The position numbers were made by a program, and so were the translations under genes. A stretch of DNA of 38,033 nucleotides from a virus, in the IMG/VR virus record IMGVR_UViG_3300020465_000044, positions 1-38,033 of that record; one strand, written 5' to 3'. Within the stretch, counting starts at the first letter, position 1. Every line of letters starts with the position of its first letter. The notes under the pieces are model-generated. The model saw only the letters and a list, made by a program, of their open reading frames with translations. It made no database searches and was not told the DNA's origin. Of this stretch, positions 22,061 to 30,796 are shown piece by piece.

Positions 22061-24546
22061 AGTTCTACACTAATGTTGAACAAGCTGGCAATCGCTTGCT
22101 AGTGCGTGGTTATGAATCTGGTGTTGCATTCTCATATAGGGTGGCTTATAACCCCACCCTGTATGTTCCTACAAAAAATTATTCAGAGTGGAGAACTCTT
22201 GAAGGTGATTGTGTAGAACCAATTCCATTGGGTTCCATTAAGGAAGCACGTGAGTTTGTTAAAGAATATAAGGATGTACCAGACTTTGATATCTATGGTA
22301 ACACTAGGTATCTCTATCAGTACATTCTAAACGAACATCCAGAGGATCAAGTAAAATTTGACACGTCAAAGATACGTGTCTTTAACATAGATATTGAGAC
22401 AGGTGCTGAGAATGGGTTTCCCGATATCGAATCAGCAGACCAAGAAATATTAGCGATCAGTATTAAGGACTCTTACACTGGTCGCATTGTTGTCTTTGGG
22501 GCAAGACCATTTGACAACAAGCATGATGATGTAGATTACATGCACTTCAGAACAGAAGAGTCCATGTTGACTGCATTCTTACAGTACTGGAATGAAAATT
22601 GTCCTGATGTTATTACGGGCTGGAACGTACAGCTTTTTGATATTCCCTATATCGCTCGCCGTATTGATAGGATACTCGGTGAAAGGGCTGCTAAGAGTCT
22701 TAGCCCTTGGAAACTTATATCTCGTAGGGAAATCTATATCAGGGGAAGGAAGCAAATCGCTTACGACTTACCAGGAATTTCTTGTCTGGATTATCTCCAA
22801 CTATACAGGAAATTCACTTATACAAACCAAGAAAGCTATAGGTTGGATCACATCTGTATGGTTGAACTTGGATCAAGAAAGTTAGATCACTCTGAGTTTG
22901 ATACATTCAAAGAGTTCTACGAGAATGATTGGCAGAAGTTTATTGATTACAACATCCATGACGTTAGGTTGGTAGATCAACTTGATGACAAGATGAAACT
23001 ATTAGACCTTGCGTTTACTATGGCATATGATGCTAAGGTAAACTACGAGGATGTATTTTCACAGGTACGTATGTGGGACAACTACATTTACTGTGAGTTA
23101 AACAAACGTAAGATTGCTATTCCTCCTAAGAAGGAAGCAACTAAAGATATACAATATGCAGGTGCTTATGTCAAAGAACCGAAACCAGGAGGCTATGATT
23201 GGATTGTTAATTTTGACCTCAATAGCCTGTATCCTCACCTTATTATGCAGTACAATATCTCACCAGAGACCCTCTGGGAGACTAGACACAGTAGTGCCAG
23301 TGTTGAAGGGATCCTAAACAAAGAGATTGAGGTCAACCCTGAGTTTGCTACATGTGCTAATGGAGCACAGTACAGAAAGGATGTACAAGGGTTCCTACCC
23401 TTGATGATGAAGAAGATGTATGACTCTAGAGTCATATTTAAGAAGAAGATGATTGAGGCAAAGAAGCAGTATGAGAAGACACCAACGAATGAACTCACAA
23501 AAGAGATTGCTAGATGTAATAACATACAAATGGCGAAAAAGATATCTCTTAACAGTGCCTATGGTGCTATTGGGAATGAGCATTTCAGGTATTATAGGTT
23601 AGCAAACGCTGAGGCTATAACACTATCTGGACAGGTATCAATCAGGTGGATTGAGAACAAGATTAATGCTTATCTAAATAAACTACTCTCTACAAATAAC
23701 GAGGATTACGTAGTTGCATCAGATACCGACTCGATCTATCTTAATCTCGGACCTCTTGTTACTAAATTTTTTAGTAATAAGTCTGACGATAAGGTTCGGA
23801 TCGTGGAAATACTTGACAAGATCTGTAAGGATAAGTTGGAACCGTTCATTGATGCCTCGTATGAGGAGCTTGCAGCGTATGTTGAAGCGTATGATCAAAA
23901 GATGATCATGAAGAGGGAGAACATTGCCGAGCGTGGTATATGGACTGCCAAAAAGCGATACATACTTAACGTATGGGACTCCGAAGGTGTTCGATACAAA
24001 GAACCCAAGATGAAAATCATGGGTCTAGAAACCGCTAGGTCATCGACACCAGCATTTTATCGGGAGAAACTCTATGAAGCTTATAAGATCATTGTCAGCA
24101 AAACAAATGATGACCTTATCTCTTTTATCAATGCAGTCAGAGCAGAAACCAGAGAAAGACCAATCGAAGAAATCTCCTTCCCTAGATCAGTCTCAGGTTT
24201 TGAGAGATACAGCCACAGAACTGACATCTATGGTCCAAGCACACCAATCCAGGTCAGAGGAGCACTCCTCTACAACCACTACTTAAAGAAACATAAGATT
24301 CAAAACAAGCATCAGTCGATGCAGGATGGTGAGAAGATAAAATATGTTTATCTTAACATGCCTAATCCAATACATGAGAATGCTATCAGTTTCTTTAATG
24401 AGATACCAGAGGAGTTTGGTTTGTTACCTTTTATTGACTATAAACTACAGTTTGATAAGGGATTCTTGCTTCCTCTGACAAAAGTGCTAGACTGTATAGG
24501 ATGGCACACAACCAAAAAAATAACACTCGGAGCTTTTTTTGAATGA
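22057..24546 (+). CDS. 43: DNA polymerase gp43 (family B)
   Basis: This is the replicative polymerase with proofreading. Exonuclease motifs: Exo I FNIDIETG near residue 109, Exo II NVQLFDIPYI and Exo III YNIHDVRLVDQL. Polymerase motifs: A FDLNSLYPHL near 385-394, B KISLNSAYGAIGN, and C ASDTDSIYL near 555-563 with both catalytic Asp. The C-terminus ends ITLGAFFE, a hydrophobic tail suited to bind the clamp, as T4 gp43 does. Length 829 aa (T4 898), normal for cyanophages. No intein or intron interrupts the frame. It overlaps the genes on both sides by ATGA. Confidence 0.98.
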   Translation: MKFYTNVEQAGNRLLVRGYESGVAFSYRVAYNPTLYVPTKNYSEWRTLEGDCVEPIPLGSIKEAREFVKEYKDVPDFDIYGNTRYLYQYILNEHPEDQVKFDTSKIRVFNIDIETGAENGFPDIESADQEILAISIKDSYTGRIVVFGARPFDNKHDDVDYMHFRTEESMLTAFLQYWNENCPDVITGWNVQLFDIPYIARRIDRILGERAAKSLSPWKLISRREIYIRGRKQIAYDLPGISCLDYLQLYRKFTYTNQESYRLDHICMVELGSRKLDHSEFDTFKEFYENDWQKFIDYNIHDVRLVDQLDDKMKLLDLAFTMAYDAKVNYEDVFSQVRMWDNYIYCELNKRKIAIPPKKEATKDIQYAGAYVKEPKPGGYDWIVNFDLNSLYPHLIMQYNISPETLWETRHSSASVEGILNKEIEVNPEFATCANGAQYRKDVQGFLPLMMKKMYDSRVIFKKKMIEAKKQYEKTPTNELTKEIARCNNIQMAKKISLNSAYGAIGNEHFRYYRLANAEAITLSGQVSIRWIENKINAYLNKLLSTNNEDYVVASDTDSIYLNLGPLVTKFFSNKSDDKVRIVEILDKICKDKLEPFIDASYEELAAYVEAYDQKMIMKRENIAERGIWTAKKRYILNVWDSEGVRYKEPKMKIMGLETARSSTPAFYREKLYEAYKIIVSKTNDDLISFINAVRAETRERPIEEISFPRSVSGFERYSHRTDIYGPSTPIQVRGALLYNHYLKKHKIQNKHQSMQDGEKIKYVYLNMPNPIHENAISFFNEIPEEFGLLPFIDYKLQFDKGFLLPLTKVLDCIGWHTTKKITLGAFFE

Positions 24547-24722
24547 GCAAAACAGTTTGGACGGTCACGTACCAAGATACACAAGTGGAAGCACTTGAGG
24601 CAGAACAAATAAGAGTCTTTGAAGACCGTGAAGCTGCAAGGTTTTATGCTCTTGAACTGGCTAAAAAATATGATTATATTAATATGTACGAAAGTGAGGT
24701 AACTGATGGGTTTTCTAGATAA
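24543..24722 (+). CDS. Small protein between gp43 and uvsX
   Basis: This 59-residue frame begins [28 protein letters not shown] and continues with an [25 protein letters not shown] helix and strand. The pattern of two strands, a helix beginning DREAARFYA, and a strand is like other small cyanophage proteins. It is joined to gp43 by ATGA and overlaps uvsX by 17 bases. Confidence 0.6.
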   Translation: MSKTVWTVTYQDTQVEALEAEQIRVFEDREAARFYALELAKKYDYINMYESEVTDGFSR

Positions 24723-25719
24723 TGTAATAAAAGACAGTGGTAATGAGTTTGCAAGTAGGGTCAGTGACGGAGTGGCTGCTGGAGATACATCCAGTTTTGT
24801 TGATACAGGTAGCTATATTTTTAATGCTGTCGTTAGTGGTTCTCTTTTCGGTGGTATTCCCTCTAACAAAGTCACAGCACTCGCAGGAGAATCCTCAACA
24901 GGAAAAACTTTCTTTGCCCTTAGTGTTGTACGTAACTTTCTTGATAACAATATCAACGGTGGGGTTATTTATTTTGAATCTGAGTCTGCTCTCAGCAAGG
25001 ACATCATTGAATCCAGAGGAATTGATTCTAAACGTATGGTCATATTCCCTGTTGCTACGATAGAAGAGTTTAGGACTCAGGCAACTAGGATTGTTGACAA
25101 GTATATGAAGGAACCAAAGGATCAGCGTCAACCATTGATGTTTGTTCTTGATTCTCTTGGTATGCTTAGTACATCAAAGGAGATGGAAGACATCTCTAAT
25201 GATAAACAGGTCAGGGACATGACCAAATCACAATTGATTAAAGGTGCATTCAGGGTACTGACCTTGAAACTTGGACAGGCATCAATCCCAATGCTTGTCA
25301 CGAATCACACATATGATGTGATAGGAAGCTATGTGCCAATGAAAGAAATGGGTGGTGGTGCTGGACTAAAGTATGCAGCATCTACTATAATATATTTGTC
25401 TAAATCGAAAGAGAAGGACGGTACTGACGTGGTGGGTAACATCATTAAGTGCGAAGCAAAAAAATCACGATTTACTCAGGAGGGTTCTAAAGTTGCTACA
25501 CGATTATACTTTGACGAACGTGGATTGGACCGCTATTATGGACTCTTGGAGCTCGGTGAGAAGTATGGAGTATTCACAAGGGTGGGGAACCGTATCAAAG
25601 TTGGTGACTCTAATGTTTACCCTAAGTCTATACTCAGTAATCCTGAGAAATACTTCACAGACGAAGTAATGGCAAAACTAGAAGAAGCAGCTCGAACGGA
25701 GTATAGTTATGGCAACTGA
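24706..25719 (+). CDS. uvsX: Recombinase UvsX (RecA-like)
   Basis: UvsX drives strand exchange in recombination and recombination-dependent replication; its loader UvsY is at 4429. The protein has Walker [12 protein letters not shown] near residues 60-70, Walker [12 protein letters not shown] near 143-153, and the L2-like [35 protein letters not shown]. Length (337 aa) is slightly shorter than T4 (391). It overlaps the small gene upstream and gp41 downstream (11 bases), placing recombinase and helicase in one operon. Confidence 0.96.
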   Translation: MGFLDNVIKDSGNEFASRVSDGVAAGDTSSFVDTGSYIFNAVVSGSLFGGIPSNKVTALAGESSTGKTFFALSVVRNFLDNNINGGVIYFESESALSKDIIESRGIDSKRMVIFPVATIEEFRTQATRIVDKYMKEPKDQRQPLMFVLDSLGMLSTSKEMEDISNDKQVRDMTKSQLIKGAFRVLTLKLGQASIPMLVTNHTYDVIGSYVPMKEMGGGAGLKYAASTIIYLSKSKEKDGTDVVGNIIKCEAKKSRFTQEGSKVATRLYFDERGLDRYYGLLELGEKYGVFTRVGNRIKVGDSNVYPKSILSNPEKYFTDEVMAKLEEAARTEYSYGN

Positions 25720-27091
25720 AAGGATTGAAGAAACTATTTTACGCAATCTTCTCTTCACTGAAGAGTACTATCGTAAGGTGGTTCCTTTCCTTAAGCCTGA
25801 TTATTTTCAAGAGTTCTATGAGAGAGTAATCTTTGAAGAGATTGCTGATTTTGCATTGAAGTATGATAAACTTCCTACCCAAGAAGTTATCATTATCAAT
25901 CTACAAAATCGTACCGATTTAACTGAAGATACATTCAATGAATCTCTTCAAGTTATACGTGGACTCACTGACGAATGGGTAGATTTTGAATGGATGGTCG
26001 ATGCCACAGAAAAATGGTGTCAAGACCGTGCTATATATCTTGCGCTCATGCAGTCGATTAAGATTGCTGACGGTGGAGATAAGAAACTTAGCAAGGATGC
26101 TATACCAAGTATCTTGCAAGATGCTTTAGCTGTCTCCTTTGATGAACACATTGGACATGACTACATTGAACAATCTGAAGATAGATATGCCTTCTACCAT
26201 AAAACAGAGGAGAAAATTCCCTTTGATCTGGAGAAGTTTAACTATATTACAAAAGGTGGTCTACCTAATAAGACTCTCAACATCGCTCTTGCTGGTACAG
26301 GTGTCGGGAAAAGTTTATTCATGTGCCACATGGCTAGTGCCTGTCTCACATCGGGCAGCAACGTTCTCTACATTACATGTGAGATGGCAGAGGAGAAGAT
26401 TGCTGAACGAATTGACGCAAATCTTTTAAACTGTAACATCAAAGATATACCAGAACTACCTGAAGTTCTGTATAATTCTAAGGTACAGGAGATTGCTAGA
26501 AAGACACAGGGTAAACTTATCATTAAAGAATATCCTACTGCTTCAGCACATGCTGGACACTTTAAAGCATTGTTATCAGACTTAGCTTTAAAGAAAGATT
26601 TCAAACCACATATAATATTTGTGGATTACCTAAACATCTGTGCTTCTGCCAGATACAAAGGTGCTATTGTTAATTCTTACACTTATGTTAAAGCGATTGC
26701 TGAGGAGCTTCGGGGTCTTGCTGTGGAGCATAACGTACCGATTGTCAGTGCTACTCAAACTACTCGTGCTGGTTATGGGTCTAGTGATCCTGACCTCACT
26801 GACACTTCAGAATCCTTTGGACTCCCTGCTACTGCTGACCTTATGTTCGCTCTCATATCTACTGAGGAATTGGAATCCCAAAACAGATTGTTAGTTAAAC
26901 AACTTAAGAATCGTTATAATGATCCTACCTCTAACAAGAAATTCTTGATAGGTATTGACAGATCTAAGATGAGGCTGTATGATGTTGCTGAGGATACATC
27001 AATTTTAAATTCTTCTGCTGAAGAAGAAGAGATGCCTCAATTTTCTGAAACTAAAAATCGATTAAGTAAATTTGCTGAATGGAACGTTTAA
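25709..27091 (+). CDS. 41: Replicative DNA helicase gp41 (DnaB-like)
   Basis: gp41 forms the hexameric fork helicase that works with primase gp61. The N-terminal domain ([30 protein letters not shown]) is DnaB-like. The RecA-like domain has Walker [12 protein letters not shown] near residues 194-204, the [15 protein letters not shown] segment (DnaB motif SLEM--EQ---R), Walker [12 protein letters not shown], and the [12 protein letters not shown] motif. Length is 460 aa (T4 475). It begins inside uvsX and is followed three bases later by mazG. Confidence 0.97.
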   Translation: MATERIEETILRNLLFTEEYYRKVVPFLKPDYFQEFYERVIFEEIADFALKYDKLPTQEVIIINLQNRTDLTEDTFNESLQVIRGLTDEWVDFEWMVDATEKWCQDRAIYLALMQSIKIADGGDKKLSKDAIPSILQDALAVSFDEHIGHDYIEQSEDRYAFYHKTEEKIPFDLEKFNYITKGGLPNKTLNIALAGTGVGKSLFMCHMASACLTSGSNVLYITCEMAEEKIAERIDANLLNCNIKDIPELPEVLYNSKVQEIARKTQGKLIIKEYPTASAHAGHFKALLSDLALKKDFKPHIIFVDYLNICASARYKGAIVNSYTYVKAIAEELRGLAVEHNVPIVSATQTTRAGYGSSDPDLTDTSESFGLPATADLMFALISTEELESQNRLLVKQLKNRYNDPTSNKKFLIGIDRSKMRLYDVAEDTSILNSSAEEEEMPQFSETKNRLSKFAEWNV

Positions 27092-27094
27092 ATT

Positions 27095-27505
27095 ATGACT
27101 AATAATGTTGACTTTGATAAGTACAGTCATTTCGTGGATGCTGTCACAAGCGATTGTTCTAAGGATTTTGTCAGTCTTGCTGACCGTATGGGTGAACTTG
27201 ACAGACAAGGTGCAAATATTGAACGTCTTACCACTGCTGGCGTTGGGCTTGCTGCTGAGTCTGGTGAGTTTCTTGAGATTGTTAAGAAGATGGTGTTTCA
27301 AGGTAAACCTTGGAACGACGACAACCGAGAGCATCTTATTATTGAGTTGGGTGACGTTATGTGGTACGTAGCACAAGCATGTATGGCATTAGATGTACCA
27401 TTTGATGATGTTGTTCGAGGTAATGTTAAAAAGTTAGAGAAACGTTATCCAGGTGGCAGTTTCTCTGTTGAAAAATCTGAAGTAAGAGCAAAAGGAGATA
27501 GATAA
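27095..27505 (+). CDS. mazG: MazG-type nucleotide pyrophosphohydrolase
   Basis: MazG enzymes hydrolyse nucleoside triphosphates or alarmones to monophosphates. The four-helix family motif is visible: AAESGEFLEIVKK (ExxE region near residues 52-64) and later HLIIELGDVMWYVAQA (ExxD near 88-92), which bind Mg2+. Length of 136 aa fits phage MazG. Cyanophage MazG has been discussed as modulating ppGpp or degrading dGTP and dCTP of host DNA; which substrate applies here is not visible. It follows gp41 and its stop shares one base with the next ATG. Confidence 0.93.
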   Translation: MTNNVDFDKYSHFVDAVTSDCSKDFVSLADRMGELDRQGANIERLTTAGVGLAAESGEFLEIVKKMVFQGKPWNDDNREHLIIELGDVMWYVAQACMALDVPFDDVVRGNVKKLEKRYPGGSFSVEKSEVRAKGDR

Positions 27506-27591
27506 TGCACTTAATTTTACCTATAATCTGTATAGGATTGATATGTTTAGTAATAGTATACTCAGTTATTAATAGATATGACCCTCACTAA
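27505..27591 (+). CDS. 28-residue membrane microprotein
   Basis: The frame is one hydrophobic segment (LILPIICIGLICLVIVYSVI) followed by NRYDPH, so a single membrane span is predicted. A ribosome site AAGGAG lies at a good distance before its ATG, and it shares TAATG with the mazG stop. It overlaps the next gene by 14 bases. The good ribosome site makes translation credible. Confidence 0.55.
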   Translation: MHLILPIICIGLICLVIVYSVINRYDPH

Positions 27592-27775
27592 GACCGTAGA
27601 AGAATCTCTACGAGATGCACAAGAAGATCTACGTAATGCGTTAGCATTTGCTGCAAGAAGTGAAAAAGCTTATGTTGCTAAACATATTGCTAACCTCCTT
27701 GCTAATATTGACAACATCATTGACTCAACAAAGATCATTGAGATGTTGGAAGATGATATAAAAAATCATGAGTGA
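27578..27775 (+). CDS. Small helical protein, unknown function
   Basis: This 65-residue protein is almost wholly helical: EESLRDAQEDLRNALAFAARSE, then HIANLLANIDNIIDSTKIIEMLEDDIK. Regular hydrophobic spacing suggests a helical hairpin or coiled coil. It overlaps genes on both sides (14 and 8 bases), fitting the run of small genes after mazG. Function is unknown. Confidence 0.65.
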   Translation: MTLTKTVEESLRDAQEDLRNALAFAARSEKAYVAKHIANLLANIDNIIDSTKIIEMLEDDIKNHE

Positions 27776-28055
27776 CGAATTTACCATAGACATTGATAAA
27801 GCATTGGAGAATGCTAAGAAAACTGATCTCAATGGATTTACAAAGGATGAAAATCCTGGTCCATTAGAGACAGTTCGTAAGTCACTTGAAAACTGTGAGC
27901 AGTTATGTGGTTTGGATAAAAAAATAGTATCAATGTTACTTGATGGTGAATTCAATCAGTACGAAACATTAAATTCTGTTGGGAGGTCTTCCAAATTTAT
28001 TAAGATTGAATATGATATCAAAGAAAGAGATCAAGGATCATCTGAAGAAACTTAA
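27768..28055 (+). CDS. Small acidic protein, unknown function
   Basis: This is a 95-residue acidic protein with MSDEFTIDIDKALENAKKTDLNGF, ETVRKSLENCEQLCGLDKKIVSMLLDGEFNQYETLNSVGRSSKFIKIEYDI. It is helical with two Cys (CEQLC), and overlaps the next small basic gene. There is no known domain. Confidence 0.65.
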   Translation: MSDEFTIDIDKALENAKKTDLNGFTKDENPGPLETVRKSLENCEQLCGLDKKIVSMLLDGEFNQYETLNSVGRSSKFIKIEYDIKERDQGSSEET

Positions 28056-28140
28056 ACAGATTAAAAATGATCTCAAAAGAAACCCTATTGGTACACCACT
28101 TCGAAAAAGGGATAGAAAGAATAGACCTTCCTCTAAATAA
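28012..28140 (+). CDS. Small basic protein, unknown function
   Basis: This 42-residue peptide is very basic (MISKKEIKDHLKKLKQIKNDLKRNP...RKRDRKNRPSSK), starting inside the previous gene. It may bind nucleic acid. Its last codons and stop lie inside the 28125 terminator stem-loop, so ending translation and ending transcription are physically linked there. Confidence 0.5.
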   Translation: MISKKEIKDHLKKLKQIKNDLKRNPIGTPLRKRDRKNRPSSK

Positions 28141-28155
28141 CTAGAGGAAGGTTTT
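28125..28155 (+). terminator. Rho-independent terminator
   Basis: ACCTTCCTCTA (28125-28135) and TAGAGGAAGGT (28142-28152) are a perfect 11-bp stem with a 6-base loop, followed by TTT. It closes the replication operon and directly precedes the gene at 28161. The left arm and loop also spell TCTAAATA (28132-28139), close to the late -10. Confidence 0.88.
28132..28139 (+). promoter_or_regulatory. Possible late promoter inside the terminator
   Basis: TCTAAATA differs from TATAAATA at one base and is 21 bases before the 28161 gene, the same spacing as the better late promoters here. It lies in the left stem and loop of the terminator. It may restart transcription of the next block, but an A-to-C change at the second position weakens it. 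Confidence 0.35.
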
Positions 28156-28160
28156 CTATT

Positions 28161-29582
28161 ATGGCTAACGTATCGTGGAGAAAATTAGGTCAGGTAAACA
28201 ACAAGGGTGATATGTATCTCTTAGTTGTTTTTGATGCTATTCATACACGTAGAGAATTACAGGTTGAGAGTCACGGTAAAGTTTTATTGACTGCACCTCA
28301 GAAAGTATATGATGACATGGAAGATGTGTTCAATGGTGATCTTCCATTTGATTCTGTTAAAGGAACTGATTCATTTAAGTCAAGATATAGTGGTGCTAAA
28401 GGAAAAGTTTTAGAAGTAAGAAAGATAGGTAAGACTAAGTTAGTAGATAAGATAGGTTTCACAAAGATTTTTAAGTCACCTGAGTTTGGAAGCAATACAG
28501 GATCAGGTGCTGGTGCAAAAGCAACAGAGATGTTTGAAAGTGCTGCATGTTGGATGACTGCTCTTGCATATCAATCTGGTGGTATTCCAGATGGATATGT
28601 TTTGAAAGAATCAGACTTTGAAGGTGTGAAAAAGCATGTAGATACAACTGCAACGTTACACGAAGCTTTTATGTTTCTGAATAATAATTCAGATTGGATG
28701 ACTTCTACTATTAAGACAGCAAACAAACTATATTCAACTAATGAATTTAAGAATCCTAAGTTCCATTTCTATAGAGGTAAGAAGGTTGTTGATGTAGTTG
28801 AAGAACATTTTAAAACTGTCAATAAGAATGAAGGTAGACCATTTTCTAACCTAAACAAGTGGACACCTGCTGATATGTACATGTGTGATTGTGATTTTGA
28901 TAATACAATGATCACAGATACAGTTCTTTTTGCTGATTTGAATACTAAGATGCAGATTTTAATTGATCAGAAGAAATTGATTGGTGTATCGTTGAAAGGT
29001 ATTGGTTCTGGTAGTGCAAATATATCTAAGAAAAATTTCATAGGAGGACCAGCAAAACAGTCAAGAAGATTTACTGGTATGAGAGCTAAAAGTTTGTTTG
29101 GTTCTATGGATGTATACTTTACAGCATCACCAGGTGATATAGAAGTACAGTTCCGTGCTACTGATACTGCTGGTAAGACATGGCAAGGTGAGGTGATGGG
29201 TGAATCAGCAAAGCATGGTAAGATAGGTGGTGGTGTATTGGATAATGTTTTAACGAAAGTCTTAGGTAACAATAAAGGATTGTTTGCTAAGACAGGTTAT
29301 TCAAAGACATCTGCAATAGCATCTGCTGCTAACACATTAGATAAGAAAATTTTTAAATTAGCCACAGATAACAAGGATATGTTTGAGGATGATGAAGAGA
29401 TAACACTTGATAGAATCTCTGGCATGCCACCAAAGTGGAAGTTTGCTAAGTATCTTGGTCTTGTCTTTGCTGATATCATGAGAACTGCTGATACAGATGA
29501 TAAACATGATATTGCTACAAAATTATATCTGTATGCAACATCAGAATCAGATCAATCTGCACCATATATAAAGGTTTCTTAA
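28161..29582 (+). CDS. Conserved phage protein, possible PD-(D/E)XK-like
   Basis: This 473-residue protein is not recognised from a named T4 gene. It starts with a beta region (MYLLVVFDAIHTRRELQV), and has a central segment NLNKWTPADMYMCDCDF...LFADLNTKMQILIDQKKLIGVSLKGIGSG near 230-300. This W-x-PAD...LN...GVSLK pattern resembles the Asp and (D/E/S)xK parts of restriction-endonuclease-like folds; this is an inference, not a firm call. Later parts are beta-rich (AKSLFGSMDVYFTASPGDIEVQFRA) and helical. It is the first gene after the 28.1-kb terminator and is coupled by TAATG to the ligase-like gene. It could also be a structural protein. Confidence 0.75.
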   Translation: MANVSWRKLGQVNNKGDMYLLVVFDAIHTRRELQVESHGKVLLTAPQKVYDDMEDVFNGDLPFDSVKGTDSFKSRYSGAKGKVLEVRKIGKTKLVDKIGFTKIFKSPEFGSNTGSGAGAKATEMFESAACWMTALAYQSGGIPDGYVLKESDFEGVKKHVDTTATLHEAFMFLNNNSDWMTSTIKTANKLYSTNEFKNPKFHFYRGKKVVDVVEEHFKTVNKNEGRPFSNLNKWTPADMYMCDCDFDNTMITDTVLFADLNTKMQILIDQKKLIGVSLKGIGSGSANISKKNFIGGPAKQSRRFTGMRAKSLFGSMDVYFTASPGDIEVQFRATDTAGKTWQGEVMGESAKHGKIGGGVLDNVLTKVLGNNKGLFAKTGYSKTSAIASAANTLDKKIFKLATDNKDMFEDDEEITLDRISGMPPKWKFAKYLGLVFADIMRTADTDDKHDIATKLYLYATSESDQSAPYIKVS

Positions 29583-30796
29583 TGGCTAACGTAACACAGT
29601 TAAAACATCTAGAACATTTGGAAGATGAGATGCTCAACTATGGAGTTTCTGGATGTAAAGCATCTGTTAGTTTCTTACAGGAACTACGAAAGATGCTTGG
29701 GTGTGATAATAGTACAGGTTTCATGCAAACTAAGTGGGATGGAGCACCTTCTATAGTTTGTGGTAAAGATCCTGCAAATGGACATTTCTTTGTAGGTACT
29801 AAAGGTGTCTTTGCAAAGACTGAACCTAAGATATGCTATGGTCCTGACCAAATTGATGAATGGTATGGTGATAAAGCAAACTTAGCTGCTGGTTTGAAAC
29901 TTGCTTTGGAATATTTTTCTCAGTTAGGTATTGATGGTGTGATACAGGGTGATTTTTTATTCACTTCTGCCACAAGAAAAACAGAAACTATACATGGTGA
30001 GAAGGTTTATACATTTACACCAAACACTATTACATATGCTATACCTGTAGACCATCCATTAGGTAAGCAAATTGGTCAAGCTAAGGTTGGTGTGGTATTT
30101 CATACTCATTATGCTGGTGAGAAGGATGGATGGGACATATCAAGTATGACTGCTAGACCAGGTGCTAAGGTTAAATCTAGTAAGGACGTTGTTTGTATTG
30201 AAAATGACACTCCAATGGACAGAGTTGGGTTGAATCATACTGAAGAGGTTAAGTTTGATAAGCATGTGTCAACCATTGAAAAATTGTGTGGAGATTGTGG
30301 GTATTTCCTTGATGAATTGGTGACAAATACAGGTACAACAGGTAACGAAAAGTGGCATGTTGCATCATATTTAAAACAGTTCTTCAATGCAGAGATAAAA
30401 GCAGCACGTTCTATTACTAATGTTGATGCTACTTTTGCTAGTCTCTATAATTTTTATTATGACAAGACTAAGGGTATGCTTGACAAGATAAAGACACCTG
30501 CTAATAGGGTGGCTAAGTCTGATCTTGTATATAAGAGTCAAAATTATCTAAGAGATAACCAATCTAAGTTTAAATCATTGCTTGGTCTCTATAAAGAGTT
30601 GCAGACAGTGAAGCAGATGGTTATAGATAAGTTGGATAAACTTGAGACCTTTAAAACTTTTGTTAGAACTGATCAAGGTTATAAAGTTACTGGTCCAGAG
30701 GGATATGTTATGCATAAAGACGGAGATATGATCAAATTTGTTAACCGTCTTGAGTTTTCATACAACAATTTTACTGTAGCAAAGTCATGGCGTTAA
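29582..30796 (+). CDS. Ligase-like nucleotidyltransferase fold protein
   Basis: The 404-residue protein carries the covalent nucleotidyltransferase motifs: motif I KWDG at residues 51-54 (the Lys would take AMP), a motif III-like GVIQGDFLF at 119-127, a motif IV-like EGYVMH from Glu373, and a motif V-like DMIKFVNR with Lys385. Between motif III and motif IV is a long, mainly helical stretch, unusual for a small ligase. The spacing differs from DNA ligase of T4 and I cannot say whether the enzyme joins DNA, RNA or something else. It overlaps its neighbours by one and ten bases. Its neighbour encodes an NMNAT-like protein, which also works on adenylyl groups. Confidence 0.7.
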   Translation: MANVTQLKHLEHLEDEMLNYGVSGCKASVSFLQELRKMLGCDNSTGFMQTKWDGAPSIVCGKDPANGHFFVGTKGVFAKTEPKICYGPDQIDEWYGDKANLAAGLKLALEYFSQLGIDGVIQGDFLFTSATRKTETIHGEKVYTFTPNTITYAIPVDHPLGKQIGQAKVGVVFHTHYAGEKDGWDISSMTARPGAKVKSSKDVVCIENDTPMDRVGLNHTEEVKFDKHVSTIEKLCGDCGYFLDELVTNTGTTGNEKWHVASYLKQFFNAEIKAARSITNVDATFASLYNFYYDKTKGMLDKIKTPANRVAKSDLVYKSQNYLRDNQSKFKSLLGLYKELQTVKQMVIDKLDKLETFKTFVRTDQGYKVTGPEGYVMHKDGDMIKFVNRLEFSYNNFTVAKSWR

